DNA of 64,000 bases from Sulfurimonas sp. CG01_land_8_20_14_3_00_36_23 (GTDB taxonomy: Bacteria; Campylobacterota; Campylobacteria; Campylobacterales; Sulfurimonadaceae), in assembly GCA_002781365.1 (NCBI GenBank), contig PETN01000020.1, positions 62,001 through 126,000 of the forward strand. The letters are read 5' to 3'. The stretch's first letter is position 1. Each line of letters opens with the position of its first letter. Under the pieces are notes generated by a model. That model was not told where the DNA came from, searched no databases, and saw only the letters and a list, made by a program, of their open reading frames with translations. The position numbers and the translations under genes were made by a program. This document shows positions 42,425 through 51,804 of this stretch, in pieces.

Positions 42425-43829
42425 GATTCTACTCCTTCTATTTTTAATTCCACATGCTGTAGATGCATCTGTTGTAGCAACTCTAAGTGACAAAAGTGTC
42501 TCTGTTGGAGACATGGTTACCTATAATCTAACAATCTCAGGAGAAAACATCCAAAGACCACAGATAAATATCTTGTGTGAGAGTGATATTATCTCAACCG
42601 CCTCTCAAACAAGCATACAGATGGTCAATGGAGATTATAAAAAAAGTTATATTTTAAGTTATAAATTTATGCCTCAAAAAAGTTGTGAGATAAAGCCTGT
42701 TGAAGTTGAAATTGATGGAAAAACAGAAGTGAGCAATGGAGTTTCTCTTGAAGTTAAAGCGATGCGTGCTGCAAAAGATGCAGATTTTATCTTAACGCTT
42801 GAGAGTGATAAAGAGGAGGTTTTTGTAGGCGAACCCTTTTCAGTTACGCTCCTCTTAAAACAGAAAAAAGGGGCGCAGGCAGTGGATAGTAAATTTGTAG
42901 CGCCAGAGTTAAAAGGTTTTTGGATTAAGTCTGAATCCGACCCAGTTCGCTCGGATGATGGAGAGTACACCATCACAACTTTAAGCTATCAGATGTCTGC
43001 TCAAAGAGATGGAAATGTTACGATAACTCCTGCACAGATGAGAATTGCCTCAAGAAGTAACAGTGTGGATAGTTGGGGTGCTTGGGTTCCAAATATCAAA
43101 TGGAAGAGCTACTTCTCCAATAAACTTGACCTCAAAGTCAAACCTTTGCCTGCAGGTATCTCTTTAGTCGGAGATTTTACAATAGAAGCAACTGTTGATA
43201 AAAGCGAAATTAATGCAAATGAAGCGGTAAATGTCATGCTTAAAGTCAAAGGAGAGGGGAATTTAGAAGATATTAAAACTTTTAAACCCTACATAGATGG
43301 GGTAAGTGTTTTTGATGAAAAGATTGTTCTGCAAAAAAGCCTCTTAACGCAGAAAATGGCATTTGTCTCTGACACAGATTTCACAATCGCACCCTTTACC
43401 TTAAAGTACTTTAACCCTCAAAGAAAAAAGATTCAAACTATCGCAACAAATAAGATAGAGATAAAAGTAAAAAATGCAAAACCTAAAGAAGAGTTGGTTA
43501 TTAAAAGAGAAGAGCAAAAGAGTGATGAGGCGGTAGTAACATCTCCTCCAAAGGAGTTTAATCTCACTTGGGTTGTCCTTGGTTTTTTAGCAGGTTTAGC
43601 ATGTGGAATTGTATTGATGCTCCTTAGACCATGGAAACTATTGAAGAAAGAAAAAAATGTTTCCATCAAAGACCCAAAAATACTTTTAGTAAAACTTTTG
43701 CCTTATAAAAATGATGTACAAGTTCAAGAAATCATAGATATTTTAGAAAAAAACATCTATGAAAATGCTGCGTTACATTACAATAAACAAACATTAAAAG
43801 AGTGCTTAAAAAGATATAAGATAAGTTAA
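42408..43829 (+). CDS. BatD-type oxygen-tolerance protein (module 2)
   Basis: A 473-residue protein with signal peptide (MKNLGKILLLLFLIPHAVDA), about three beta-sandwich domains with the BatD pattern (DADFILTLESDKEEVFVGEPFSVTLLLKQKKG; KGFWIKSESDPVR), one membrane helix near 388-408, and a helical tail. It is about 100 residues longer than the first copy, having an extra N-terminal domain. Two CCACATGC repeats lie in it, read as LIPHAVD within the signal peptide and GLACGI within the membrane helix. Confidence 0.88.
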   Translation: MKNLGKILLLLFLIPHAVDASVVATLSDKSVSVGDMVTYNLTISGENIQRPQINILCESDIISTASQTSIQMVNGDYKKSYILSYKFMPQKSCEIKPVEVEIDGKTEVSNGVSLEVKAMRAAKDADFILTLESDKEEVFVGEPFSVTLLLKQKKGAQAVDSKFVAPELKGFWIKSESDPVRSDDGEYTITTLSYQMSAQRDGNVTITPAQMRIASRSNSVDSWGAWVPNIKWKSYFSNKLDLKVKPLPAGISLVGDFTIEATVDKSEINANEAVNVMLKVKGEGNLEDIKTFKPYIDGVSVFDEKIVLQKSLLTQKMAFVSDTDFTIAPFTLKYFNPQRKKIQTIATNKIEIKVKNAKPKEELVIKREEQKSDEAVVTSPPKEFNLTWVVLGFLAGLACGIVLMLLRPWKLLKKEKNVSIKDPKILLVKLLPYKNDVQVQEIIDILEKNIYENAALHYNKQTLKECLKRYKIS

Positions 43830-43904
43830 AACTACTTAATCTTTAAAAATCAAATAAGTTTATAGTACTATTATTTGAGGTGATGACTTAAAGGGGCACT
43901 TAGG

Positions 43905-45380
43905 ATGAATAAAATAGTGTTTGCATTTTTAGTGAATTTTATATTTTTAATTCTTTTAGGCTTTGTTTCTATTGACAAAATAGCTGTTTTATCTGAGCTT
44001 AATAACAAACTCTATGAGCACCCCTATGCAGTTTCTAACGCCTCTAAAATTATTCAAGCCAATATAGTTTCAATGCACAGTTATATGAAAGATATAGCTT
44101 CTGCCCAGAGTAGTGATGAGATTAGGATAGCCAAAGAGCTGATAGAGGCTAAGCAAAAAATTATTTTTGAGCAGTTTGATATTATCTTTCAAAAATATTT
44201 AGGTGATCAAAAAGATATTCAAAAAAGTTATGTTACCTTCGTTCATTGGGAACCCATTAGAGATGAAGTTATCTCTTTAATGCAAAATGGTAAACAAAAA
44301 GAAGCATTTAGGATAACAAAAGGTAAAGGTGCTAAATATATTGCTGAGTTAGAATTACAAATCAATACTTTAGTGCTTTTTGCAGACAATGTAGCGGCCT
44401 CTGTTCATGAACAAACACTTGAAGCTGAGGCAAAAGCAAAAAAAACCATTCTTCTTCTTTTGGTCTCTATTTTACTTATGGCACTCTCTATTTTTACTTT
44501 CTTGGTGAGAAATATTTTAACCAGAGATAAAAAAATACAAGAGTATTTGCATGTCATTGATGAAAACATAATGAATGTCATTGTCGATTCTCACTTTAAA
44601 ATAATTGATGCTAGCACAGCCTTGGCGAGATATATGAAGCTCTCTAAAGAGGAGTTATTACAAACACAAGAGTACTTTTTACTAAGTGAATGTACACCTA
44701 AAGAGCGTTCAGAGATTAGAAATATAATGAAACAAGGGAATTGTTGGAGGGGCGAAATTAAAAAAGTAGTAAATGCTCAGACAAAATGGTTAGAGTTTTC
44801 CCTTCATCCTGATGGCCTCAATAAAGCTCAATATACAAATATACTTCATGATATTACAGATAAAAAAGAGTTTGAAAAACTCTCAAAGACAGATGCTTTG
44901 ACCAATCTCTATAATAGAGGCTATTTTGAGAAAATGTTTCCAATAATGATAAAAAATTCACAAAGACACAATACGATTCTCTGTTTTGTGATGATGGATA
45001 TAGATTTTTTTAAAGAGTACAATGATACGTATGGACACCAAAAAGGTGATGAAGCTTTAAAGCAAGTTGCAAATGCTTTACGCGCGCATATTCATCGTCC
45101 AAATGATTCTACTTTTAGACTAGGTGGAGAAGAATTTGGCATCATTTTTAATATCAAAAGAGAGGAAGATGCTTCGCCTTTTATGGAAAAACTTCTTAAA
45201 AACATTGAAGATTTACACATAGAACATAGTGGTAATAAAGCTTCAAGTTTTTTAACTATCTCTATGGGAATGTGTATTATAAAAGAGAGTGACACGAGCA
45301 GTGTAGATGCATTTTATAGAAAAGCAGATGAACTCTTATACAAAGCAAAACAAAATGGAAGAAATAATATTCAGATGTAA
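43905..45380 (+). CDS. Membrane diguanylate cyclase with PAS and GGEEF domains
   Basis: A 491-residue receptor. Two membrane helices (about 5-22 and 180-200) enclose a helical sensing domain of four-helix-bundle type. A PAS domain (about 220-315) leads to a GGDEF domain with the active motif RLGGEEFGIIF and the inhibitory site RPND five residues upstream of it, so it should make cyclic-di-GMP under product control. AGGATG precedes the start. It stands alone between the Bat operon and the convergent tyrA gene. Confidence 0.92.
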   Translation: MNKIVFAFLVNFIFLILLGFVSIDKIAVLSELNNKLYEHPYAVSNASKIIQANIVSMHSYMKDIASAQSSDEIRIAKELIEAKQKIIFEQFDIIFQKYLGDQKDIQKSYVTFVHWEPIRDEVISLMQNGKQKEAFRITKGKGAKYIAELELQINTLVLFADNVAASVHEQTLEAEAKAKKTILLLLVSILLMALSIFTFLVRNILTRDKKIQEYLHVIDENIMNVIVDSHFKIIDASTALARYMKLSKEELLQTQEYFLLSECTPKERSEIRNIMKQGNCWRGEIKKVVNAQTKWLEFSLHPDGLNKAQYTNILHDITDKKEFEKLSKTDALTNLYNRGYFEKMFPIMIKNSQRHNTILCFVMMDIDFFKEYNDTYGHQKGDEALKQVANALRAHIHRPNDSTFRLGGEEFGIIFNIKREEDASPFMEKLLKNIEDLHIEHSGNKASSFLTISMGMCIIKESDTSSVDAFYRKADELLYKAKQNGRNNIQM

Positions 45381-45394
45381 AAAAGAGTTATATA

Positions 45395-46225
45395 TTAGTC
45401 TAAAATATCATGAAGTCTATGTCCATCAGCCATCATTTTGTTTACACTTTCCCAATCTTCATCTTTGATACTCTTTTTCAATCGTGAGAGTTCATGTTCA
45501 AAGAGTTCAATTGCTTCGAGTACATTGGATTTGTTTTGTTTGAAAATATCCTCCCACATGTTTGGAGAACTCTTTGCAAGCCTACTCATAGAGCGAAAAC
45601 CACCCGCAGCAAGAGCTAAAATATTATATTTGTTCTCTTGATTCATAACGCTGTTTGCAAGTGAATAGGAGATAGCATGTGGCATGTGGGAAATGAAAGC
45701 CGCATGGCGGTCATGCTCATGCGCTTTCATAAAGTATTTTTTCATACCAAGTGCTTTGAATATCTTTTTAGCAACACTGCTTTGAAGCACACCGCTCTCC
45801 TCTAAGTCACATAAAACGACAACCTTACCATCATACAAACCTTCAATAGCGGCATAGGGACCAAAGTTCTCTGTACCTGTCATAGGGTGTGCAGCTACAA
45901 AGTTTTTTCTTAAACCTGCAGGAACAGAAGAGACTATGAGCTCTTTTGTACTTCCTAAGTCTATAATTGTTGTTGTCTGAGGAACATCTGTTAAGTTTTT
46001 TAAAGCAGAGATAATCCCATTGACTGGAATTGCCAAAAAGATAACGTCACACTTTTTTACCTCTTCAAACTCTACAATTTTATCGACTAAATTGAGTTTG
46101 AGAGCATCCTTTTTATGTTGTTCATTGTGGTCACATCCGACGATAGTTGTAATAAAATCCAAGTGCTTTAGACTCAGGGCTAAGGAGCCACCCATTAAAC
46201 CAAGCCCTATAATTGCTACATTCAT
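45395..46225 (-). CDS. tyrA: Prephenate dehydrogenase
   Basis: Oxidatively decarboxylates prephenate to 4-hydroxyphenylpyruvate for tyrosine synthesis. The 276-residue protein begins with an NAD-binding Rossmann motif (IIGLGLMGGSLAL) and has the active-site HPMTGTENFGP and the His in HMPHAISYSLANS. No chorismate mutase or ACT domain is fused. Two overlapping repeat copies (45675-45689) encode part of the HMPHAIS motif. Confidence 0.93.
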   Translation of the reverse strand: MNVAIIGLGLMGGSLALSLKHLDFITTIVGCDHNEQHKKDALKLNLVDKIVEFEEVKKCDVIFLAIPVNGIISALKNLTDVPQTTTIIDLGSTKELIVSSVPAGLRKNFVAAHPMTGTENFGPYAAIEGLYDGKVVVLCDLEESGVLQSSVAKKIFKALGMKKYFMKAHEHDRHAAFISHMPHAISYSLANSVMNQENKYNILALAAGGFRSMSRLAKSSPNMWEDIFKQNKSNVLEAIELFEHELSRLKKSIKDEDWESVNKMMADGHRLHDILD

Positions 46226-46325
46226 ATCTTCTCTCTCATTAAAAGTAGTGAATTATACAAAATTTACTTAAGATTAACCTCATAGTAGGTAGAATCTCTT
46301 CTTATTTTACAATGATGGAACCTTA

Positions 46326-48563
46326 ATGAGAATATTTTTAGCAACACTGCTAACCCTGCTGAGTATCAGTTTACAAGCCATAACAATTAAATCTATAAAT
46401 TACGAGGGCATGGTTCATATATCTGAATCCGTTGCACTTAGAATGCTTGAGTTTCAAGTCGGTGACACTGTTGATATTGAAGCAATCGATAAATCAATCC
46501 AAAACTATTTTAAACAAGGTTATTTTGATGATGTTTGGGTGGATGAGAATAGTGGGAAATTAACCTATCACTTTAAAGAGAAAGCCATTATCTCCAAGAT
46601 AGAACTTAAAGGTTGGAAAGAGAATGATTCTGAGACAAAAGAGTTTGTAATTCAGATAAAAAAAGGCTCTTTGTATGATGAGAAAAAGCTTGAAGCTGCA
46701 AAAAAAAGAATTGAAGCGGCTATCTCTAAAGATGGAAAAATAGATTCAGTTGTTGAGATAGAAAAAGAGTATCTTGATAATGGAAGCATAAAAGTTACTT
46801 TTTATGTGAATGAGGGAGAAAAAATCATCATAGATAAGGTTGACTTTTCAGGTCTTGTAGGTCTTGACCAATATGCTTTTGATGATGTTGTTGCTAACAA
46901 AGAGCATCAGTTTATGGGATGGTTCTTTGGGAGAAATGATGGAAAAATGAGTCTTGCTGATTTAGAGTATGACCCTTTACGAATCCGTGATGTCTATATG
47001 CAACATGGGTATTTGGATGCAAAAGTAGATGTGCCGTTTGTGCGAGTAAATCTTGATAGTTACAAAGCAAAAATGAGCTATAAAATTGAAGAGGGTGAGG
47101 TCTATACTATTAGCGATGTAGAGATTAGCCAAACAAAAAGTGTCATCGATAACAGTGAGATACAAAAAGTTATAAAACTGAAAAAAGGTGAACCTTTTAA
47201 TATCAATAAGTTTCGTGATGATGCAGATAAAATAAAAAACATTATTGCTGATTTAAGTTATGCCTTTGTTCAGGTAGTTCCAGACCTGCAAAAAAATAAA
47301 AAAGATCAAACTGTGAAGGTTGTTTTTAAGATTACTCCAGGTGACAAAGTTAAAATAAGAAATGTTGTTATTTCAGGGAACACAAGAACACTTGATAGAA
47401 TAATTAGAAGAGAGCTTTATCTAGGACCTGGAGATATGTACTCTTTAACTGATTTAAAAGATTCTCGTAACTCTCTTGGTCGTCTTGGCTTTTTTGAGGG
47501 CAACACGATAGAAGAGAAGCGAGTAGATAACCAAACAATAGACTTAGTCGTAAAGGTTAGCGAAGCTCCAACTGGAAATATTCAGCTTGGTGGTGGGTAT
47601 GGAAGTGCAAGTGGATTTTTAGTAAATGTTGGACTTAGTGATAAAAATATCTGGGGCTCAGGTATCGATGTAGGTGTAAAACTTGAGAGATCAGAAACGA
47701 CTGAGAACTACTCTTTTAATATCTCAAATCCAAGACTCAATGATAGTGACTTTAGTGGTAATTTTAGTCTCTTTAAATCGATTGCATATTATGAAACAAG
47801 TGGCTATACAGTAAAATCAGATGGTCTAAGTACAGGAGTCGGGCATAAATTTTCTAGACATATTTCTGGTTACATGGGCTATAACTATTCAGGTAACACT
47901 TATATTTTAGATGCAGCTTTTGACAATAATCTTACAAATCAATATTTTGAAAATTATGGAAAAAGTTCTGTGAGTATGAACTTAAGCTTTGATAATACAG
48001 ATGACTATTATCTTCCACGCGAAGGCTTTACTCTAAGCCAAAGTTTTGAAAAATCAGGACTAGGTGCGGATGCGAATTATTTTAAAAGTAGAACAAATTT
48101 TGGAAAATTTATAGGCTTGGAAGAGTATGTAGGCATGGATGTTATCTTTAGATATAAAGCAAGACTCTACTATGGAGTGGACACAGGATACATGCCAATT
48201 GCTGAGAAGTTTTATATGGGTGGAATGGGCAGTGTAAGAGGGTATCAATCTTACTCTATAGCTCCAACAACGACTGAAGCTAATGGGTATATAAGAAGAG
48301 TAGGCGCTACACAGACTTTTTCAAATAATCTTGAACTGAGTTTTCCTCTTGTTCCAAAAGCGAAGATGCGTTTAGTTACCTATCTTGACTGGGGCTTTAT
48401 CGGTGAAAACTCTATAGATGAGTTCTCTCGTGGGGGTTATGGGGCAGGGTTGGAGTGGTTCTCTCCAGTTGGTCCTATACAGTTTATGTTCTCTAAAGCA
48501 ATTAACCCAGAAGTTGGGGATAAAACGACTGGCTTTGAGTTTACTATGGGACAAAGATTTTAA
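46326..48563 (+). CDS. bamA: Outer membrane protein assembly factor BamA
   Basis: The 745-residue core of the BAM complex that inserts beta-barrels. A signal peptide (about 1-18) is followed by five POTRA repeats (to about 390; for example GDKVKIRNVVISGNTRTLDRIIRREL) and a 16-strand barrel with VRGYQSYSIAP (the conserved VRG(F/Y) loop) and the C-terminal FEFTMGQRF. The gene ends with a 4-base convergent overlap with ppx. No skp or lpx genes follow, unlike in enterobacteria. Confidence 0.96.
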   Translation: MRIFLATLLTLLSISLQAITIKSINYEGMVHISESVALRMLEFQVGDTVDIEAIDKSIQNYFKQGYFDDVWVDENSGKLTYHFKEKAIISKIELKGWKENDSETKEFVIQIKKGSLYDEKKLEAAKKRIEAAISKDGKIDSVVEIEKEYLDNGSIKVTFYVNEGEKIIIDKVDFSGLVGLDQYAFDDVVANKEHQFMGWFFGRNDGKMSLADLEYDPLRIRDVYMQHGYLDAKVDVPFVRVNLDSYKAKMSYKIEEGEVYTISDVEISQTKSVIDNSEIQKVIKLKKGEPFNINKFRDDADKIKNIIADLSYAFVQVVPDLQKNKKDQTVKVVFKITPGDKVKIRNVVISGNTRTLDRIIRRELYLGPGDMYSLTDLKDSRNSLGRLGFFEGNTIEEKRVDNQTIDLVVKVSEAPTGNIQLGGGYGSASGFLVNVGLSDKNIWGSGIDVGVKLERSETTENYSFNISNPRLNDSDFSGNFSLFKSIAYYETSGYTVKSDGLSTGVGHKFSRHISGYMGYNYSGNTYILDAAFDNNLTNQYFENYGKSSVSMNLSFDNTDDYYLPREGFTLSQSFEKSGLGADANYFKSRTNFGKFIGLEEYVGMDVIFRYKARLYYGVDTGYMPIAEKFYMGGMGSVRGYQSYSIAPTTTEANGYIRRVGATQTFSNNLELSFPLVPKAKMRLVTYLDWGFIGENSIDEFSRGGYGAGLEWFSPVGPIQFMFSKAINPEVGDKTTGFEFTMGQRF

Positions 48564-50029
48564 ATTTCTACTTTTAAATCTGTAAGAGAATTTAATCTTT
48601 TTACAGATTCTCTACTTAAATATAAATTTTTACCTGCTTGTATTGGAACAACTTTCAAAACACCATTATCAAATGTTAATTCAAAATCTATGTTTAGAGG
48701 TCGATGACTTAGCAGGGCAATACTTAATGAAAGTAGATAGCATAGCGCTTCTAAAGTTTTATATTCTGGAAGTAAAATTGCATATTTATTGATATGTGAA
48801 TTGGATGGTAGCTTGATTCTAGCATACTTTGTAAGCGTTGCTATAAGCATTATCTGAGAATGTGTAAAACCATACTCTAAAGCACTCTGAATCAAGTAGT
48901 AGCTATGTTTATTCTTTGAGAAAAAGTGAATGCTTGTCCCAATAGGGTTGAGCTTTGCCGCAATACCAAGTTCATATCGGTAGGAAGCATCTATATTGAG
49001 ATGTGTATGCATTAAATCAAATACTTTTTTACTTATAAGATTAAGTTGATTTGAGTAGTTATTTTCACTTATATAAGCATCAAGCAGATATTTGACTGAA
49101 GTGTTATAGTTTGCAGGGAATTTATCTTTAGAGCCTCTGAGTAAATCTGCGAGATAAACACCTTCTCTCACACCCACACCACTTGTAATTATCTTCTCTG
49201 CCGTGAGTTTTTTTAACAATCTGCTTAGTATCAAAGCGCCAGGTTTTATAACATCAAATCTCTCCTCTTTGATGCTAAGGTTGCTTAGTCCTACTTCATC
49301 TGCTTCTAAAATCGAGACTATAAAATCTTTAAAATCTATAGAAGAACACTCAAAGCCATGAAGTTTATTGAGGGGATACTTTTGTTGCTGCATGATTGCA
49401 GTAGAAATTGCTCTGAATGTTCCGCCTATACCGATAATTGTAGTGGCTTCAAAGTTCTCTAGGCGTTCTAACTGGGAGTCTATATAAGCAGTAGCTTCTT
49501 CTATCTTATCTTTATCAAAGAAGAGCTCTTTGAGTCTTACAGTTCCAAGTTCTAAAGAGATAGTGTTGGTGACATTTTTTTCATTTATGATTGAAAACTC
49601 AGTTGAGCCACCACCGATATCTATGCTGATGGCATTTGTTTGTAGAGGAAGAAGATTTGCACATGCAATAGCACCGTAATAAGCCTCTTTTGAACCCTCT
49701 ATTACTTTGATATTTAATTTTAACTCTTTTGAAACTTTGTTTAAAAAATCTTTTTTGTTTGGGGCATCTCGAAGTGCAGAAGTTGCAACACATAAAATTT
49801 TTCTTGCTTTAAATGAGTTGGCGATATGAATGAAATCTGAGAGAGTGTCAAAGGTTCTCTGCATTGGTAACGCTTGGAGGTTTCCACTGTTTTTGTATGC
49901 ATTTTCCGAAAGTCTTACTTTGCTTTTTGCTTCATGAAGCAGATGAAAAGCAAAACGGCTACTTTTTTCATAGACAACCATTCGAGCTGAATTGGAACCA
50001 ATGTCTATGACTGCGACGCGTTTTGCCAT
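48560..50029 (-). CDS. Exopolyphosphatase / guanosine pentaphosphatase (Ppx/GppA)
   Basis: A 489-residue Ppx/GppA-family phosphatase that acts on polyphosphate or pppGpp. The actin-like fold is shown by DIGSNSARMVVYE, SIDIGGGSTEFSII (phosphate-binding glycines) and IGIGGTFRAIST; the C-terminal half is helical and HD-like. Sequence alone does not decide between Ppx and GppA. It lies 9 bases after the ferredoxin gene and probably shares its promoter. Confidence 0.9.
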   Translation of the reverse strand: MAKRVAVIDIGSNSARMVVYEKSSRFAFHLLHEAKSKVRLSENAYKNSGNLQALPMQRTFDTLSDFIHIANSFKARKILCVATSALRDAPNKKDFLNKVSKELKLNIKVIEGSKEAYYGAIACANLLPLQTNAISIDIGGGSTEFSIINEKNVTNTISLELGTVRLKELFFDKDKIEEATAYIDSQLERLENFEATTIIGIGGTFRAISTAIMQQQKYPLNKLHGFECSSIDFKDFIVSILEADEVGLSNLSIKEERFDVIKPGALILSRLLKKLTAEKIITSGVGVREGVYLADLLRGSKDKFPANYNTSVKYLLDAYISENNYSNQLNLISKKVFDLMHTHLNIDASYRYELGIAAKLNPIGTSIHFFSKNKHSYYLIQSALEYGFTHSQIMLIATLTKYARIKLPSNSHINKYAILLPEYKTLEALCYLLSLSIALLSHRPLNIDFELTFDNGVLKVVPIQAGKNLYLSRESVKRLNSLTDLKVEI

Positions 50030-50038
50030 AAAGGAGCT

Positions 50039-50290
50039 TTAATCCTCGTCTTGGAGGTTTTTATATTTGAACTGGAGCTCTGCTATGGATTCAACATTAT
50101 CTTTATCAGGGACAATACAGTCAACAGGACAAACAGAGATACATGCAGGTTCGTCATATATGTTGACACACTCAGTACATCTATCTGGGTCAATAAAGTA
50201 AATTGGGTCACCCTCTTCAATCGCTGTCGTTGGACACTCTTCACGACATGCATCACATGCTATACATTCATCATTTATTATTAGAGCCAT
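50039..50290 (-). CDS. 2[4Fe-4S] ferredoxin (YfhL/Alvin type)
   Basis: An 83-residue electron carrier with two clusters. The first motif is CIACDACREECP. The second, CTECVNIYDEPACISVCP, has eight residues between the second and third Cys, the insertion typical of YfhL/Allochromatium-type ferredoxins with very low potential. A C-terminal helix follows, as in that group. Its redox partner cannot be seen from the context. Confidence 0.93.
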   Translation of the reverse strand: MALIINDECIACDACREECPTTAIEEGDPIYFIDPDRCTECVNIYDEPACISVCPVDCIVPDKDNVESIAELQFKYKNLQDED

Positions 50291-50412
50291 TATAAACCTT
50301 GTTTTTAGATTCTAGTATTATTAGATCTATTTATATATCATTTTGTGTTCGATTTATATCGCAATTAAGCTTTATTATTTTTGAATTTGTTTAATTATAT
50401 ATGTTTATTGGA

Positions 50413-51702
50413 TTAATGCACAAAAGTTTGTGCGTTTAATTGTAATGAAGCAACTGCTCCATCTATACCATCTTCTCTATTGTGAAGTGTTATTTTTGCT
50501 CCCAAGGCATCTGCCGCACTTTTTGCCAAGAATAACCCAAGTCCAACACCAGGCTTATTCCCTTGTCTTTTAAAGGGTGCAAAGAGGTCTATAGTATCAT
50601 CAATACCACACCCTTCATCGATAACTTCAATAAGGAGCCCTTTGGCATTATTAAGAGAGCTTCTAATCGTTACAGAACTCTTGGGTGGAGTGAATTTTAA
50701 AGCATTTTGTAAAAAGTTTTGAACAATTTGATTTAAGAGAGTGACCTGAAGTGTTGCCATAAAACTATGAGGCTCAAGAGAAATATGTAAAGTTTTTCCT
50801 TCATTCCCAGCTAAAAGTTTAAAATCATCTGCTTTTTGTTTTAAGACAGAGATAACATCTACTTGAATAGGTTTATCAAGTTGTGCACCCTCTTGGCGCC
50901 CTATATTTAGAATATTAGAGACAATGATATTCATCTCATCCACTGTTTTATTTGTAACCTTTAATGCCTCAATATACTCTTGGGGTGAGCGTGTTTTTAT
51001 GAGTGTAACCTGATTTTTTAACTTTATAACTGCAAGAGGAGTTTTGAGTTCATGCGCAGTACCTATGAAGAGCTCTTTTTGATACTTCACAAAGTTTTGG
51101 ATTCTTGCAATAAAATGGTTGATAGTAGCTCCAAGAGGTTCAAACTCTTCTGGTAACTCACTTGTCTTTATGGGTTTCATCAAGTGCTCATTCATATTGG
51201 ATAATCTCGAAGAGAGGGTTTGTACAGGAATAACGAGCATCTTTGAGAGGGCTATCGCATAAAGGATAACAAGAATAAATCCAGCGATATTTATAATGAA
51301 TATATAGTTAAGAATTTTGTGCAGAAGCAACTTCATCGGAGTAATCTCTTTTGTTATTTTCAAGTAGCTTATGTCATTGATATTAAAAGGATAAATAAAT
51401 ATGAGGTACGTTTTGTTATTTCTAGTAGATTCATAAGTATCTACATCTGCTTTTGGAGCTTTAAGGTAGATAATTTCAACGCTTAAGTTTAGATAGGAGT
51501 CTGACATTAGTGTATCAGCTTGATAAAGTGATTTGTTACTTGCTATGTTTTTTGCTACTTGGCGTAACTCTTGACGTTTTTCATCATAAATAGATTGTTC
51601 AATGTAAAAATATAAAATGGATGAGAATAAAAAGATAAGAGAGAGAGAAGCAAATATAAGTTTAATAAGAAAACTGCGTCTAATACTTCTTTTTGCTGAC
51701 AT
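50413..51702 (-). CDS. Sensor histidine kinase, partner of the CosR/HsrA-like regulator
   Basis: A 429-residue membrane kinase. Two helices (about 13-30 and 130-150) flank a periplasmic domain of about 100 residues. After a HAMP-like stretch come the HisKA box GTAHELKTPLAVIK (phospho-His) and the ATPase boxes N (QNFLQNALKFTPP), G1 (VIDEGCGID) and G2 (GVGLGLFLAKSA). It follows the response-regulator gene after a 102-base gap that holds a strong terminator, so its expression may be kept lower than that of the regulator. In Helicobacter and Campylobacter the orthologous regulator has no kinase partner. Confidence 0.9.
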   Translation of the reverse strand: MSAKRSIRRSFLIKLIFASLSLIFLFSSILYFYIEQSIYDEKRQELRQVAKNIASNKSLYQADTLMSDSYLNLSVEIIYLKAPKADVDTYESTRNNKTYLIFIYPFNINDISYLKITKEITPMKLLLHKILNYIFIINIAGFILVILYAIALSKMLVIPVQTLSSRLSNMNEHLMKPIKTSELPEEFEPLGATINHFIARIQNFVKYQKELFIGTAHELKTPLAVIKLKNQVTLIKTRSPQEYIEALKVTNKTVDEMNIIVSNILNIGRQEGAQLDKPIQVDVISVLKQKADDFKLLAGNEGKTLHISLEPHSFMATLQVTLLNQIVQNFLQNALKFTPPKSSVTIRSSLNNAKGLLIEVIDEGCGIDDTIDLFAPFKRQGNKPGVGLGLFLAKSAADALGAKITLHNREDGIDGAVASLQLNAQTFVH

Positions 51703-51772
51703 ACTAAACCTTAAATGACAATTGTGTGCAATTATAACAAAAGTAAATTTAAAAAGATAAGGGTTTTAAAAA

Positions 51773-51790
51773 TCAGCCCAAAAGGGCTGA
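51773..51790 (-). terminator. Intrinsic terminator between regulator and kinase genes
   Basis: TCAGCCC-TTTT-GGGCTGA is a perfect GC-rich 7-bp hairpin followed on the minus strand by TTTTTAAAA. It is 14 bases after the stop codon of the response-regulator gene and should cut off most transcripts before the kinase gene. Confidence 0.85.
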
Positions 51791-51804
51791 AGCGGAGAGA
51801 TAAA

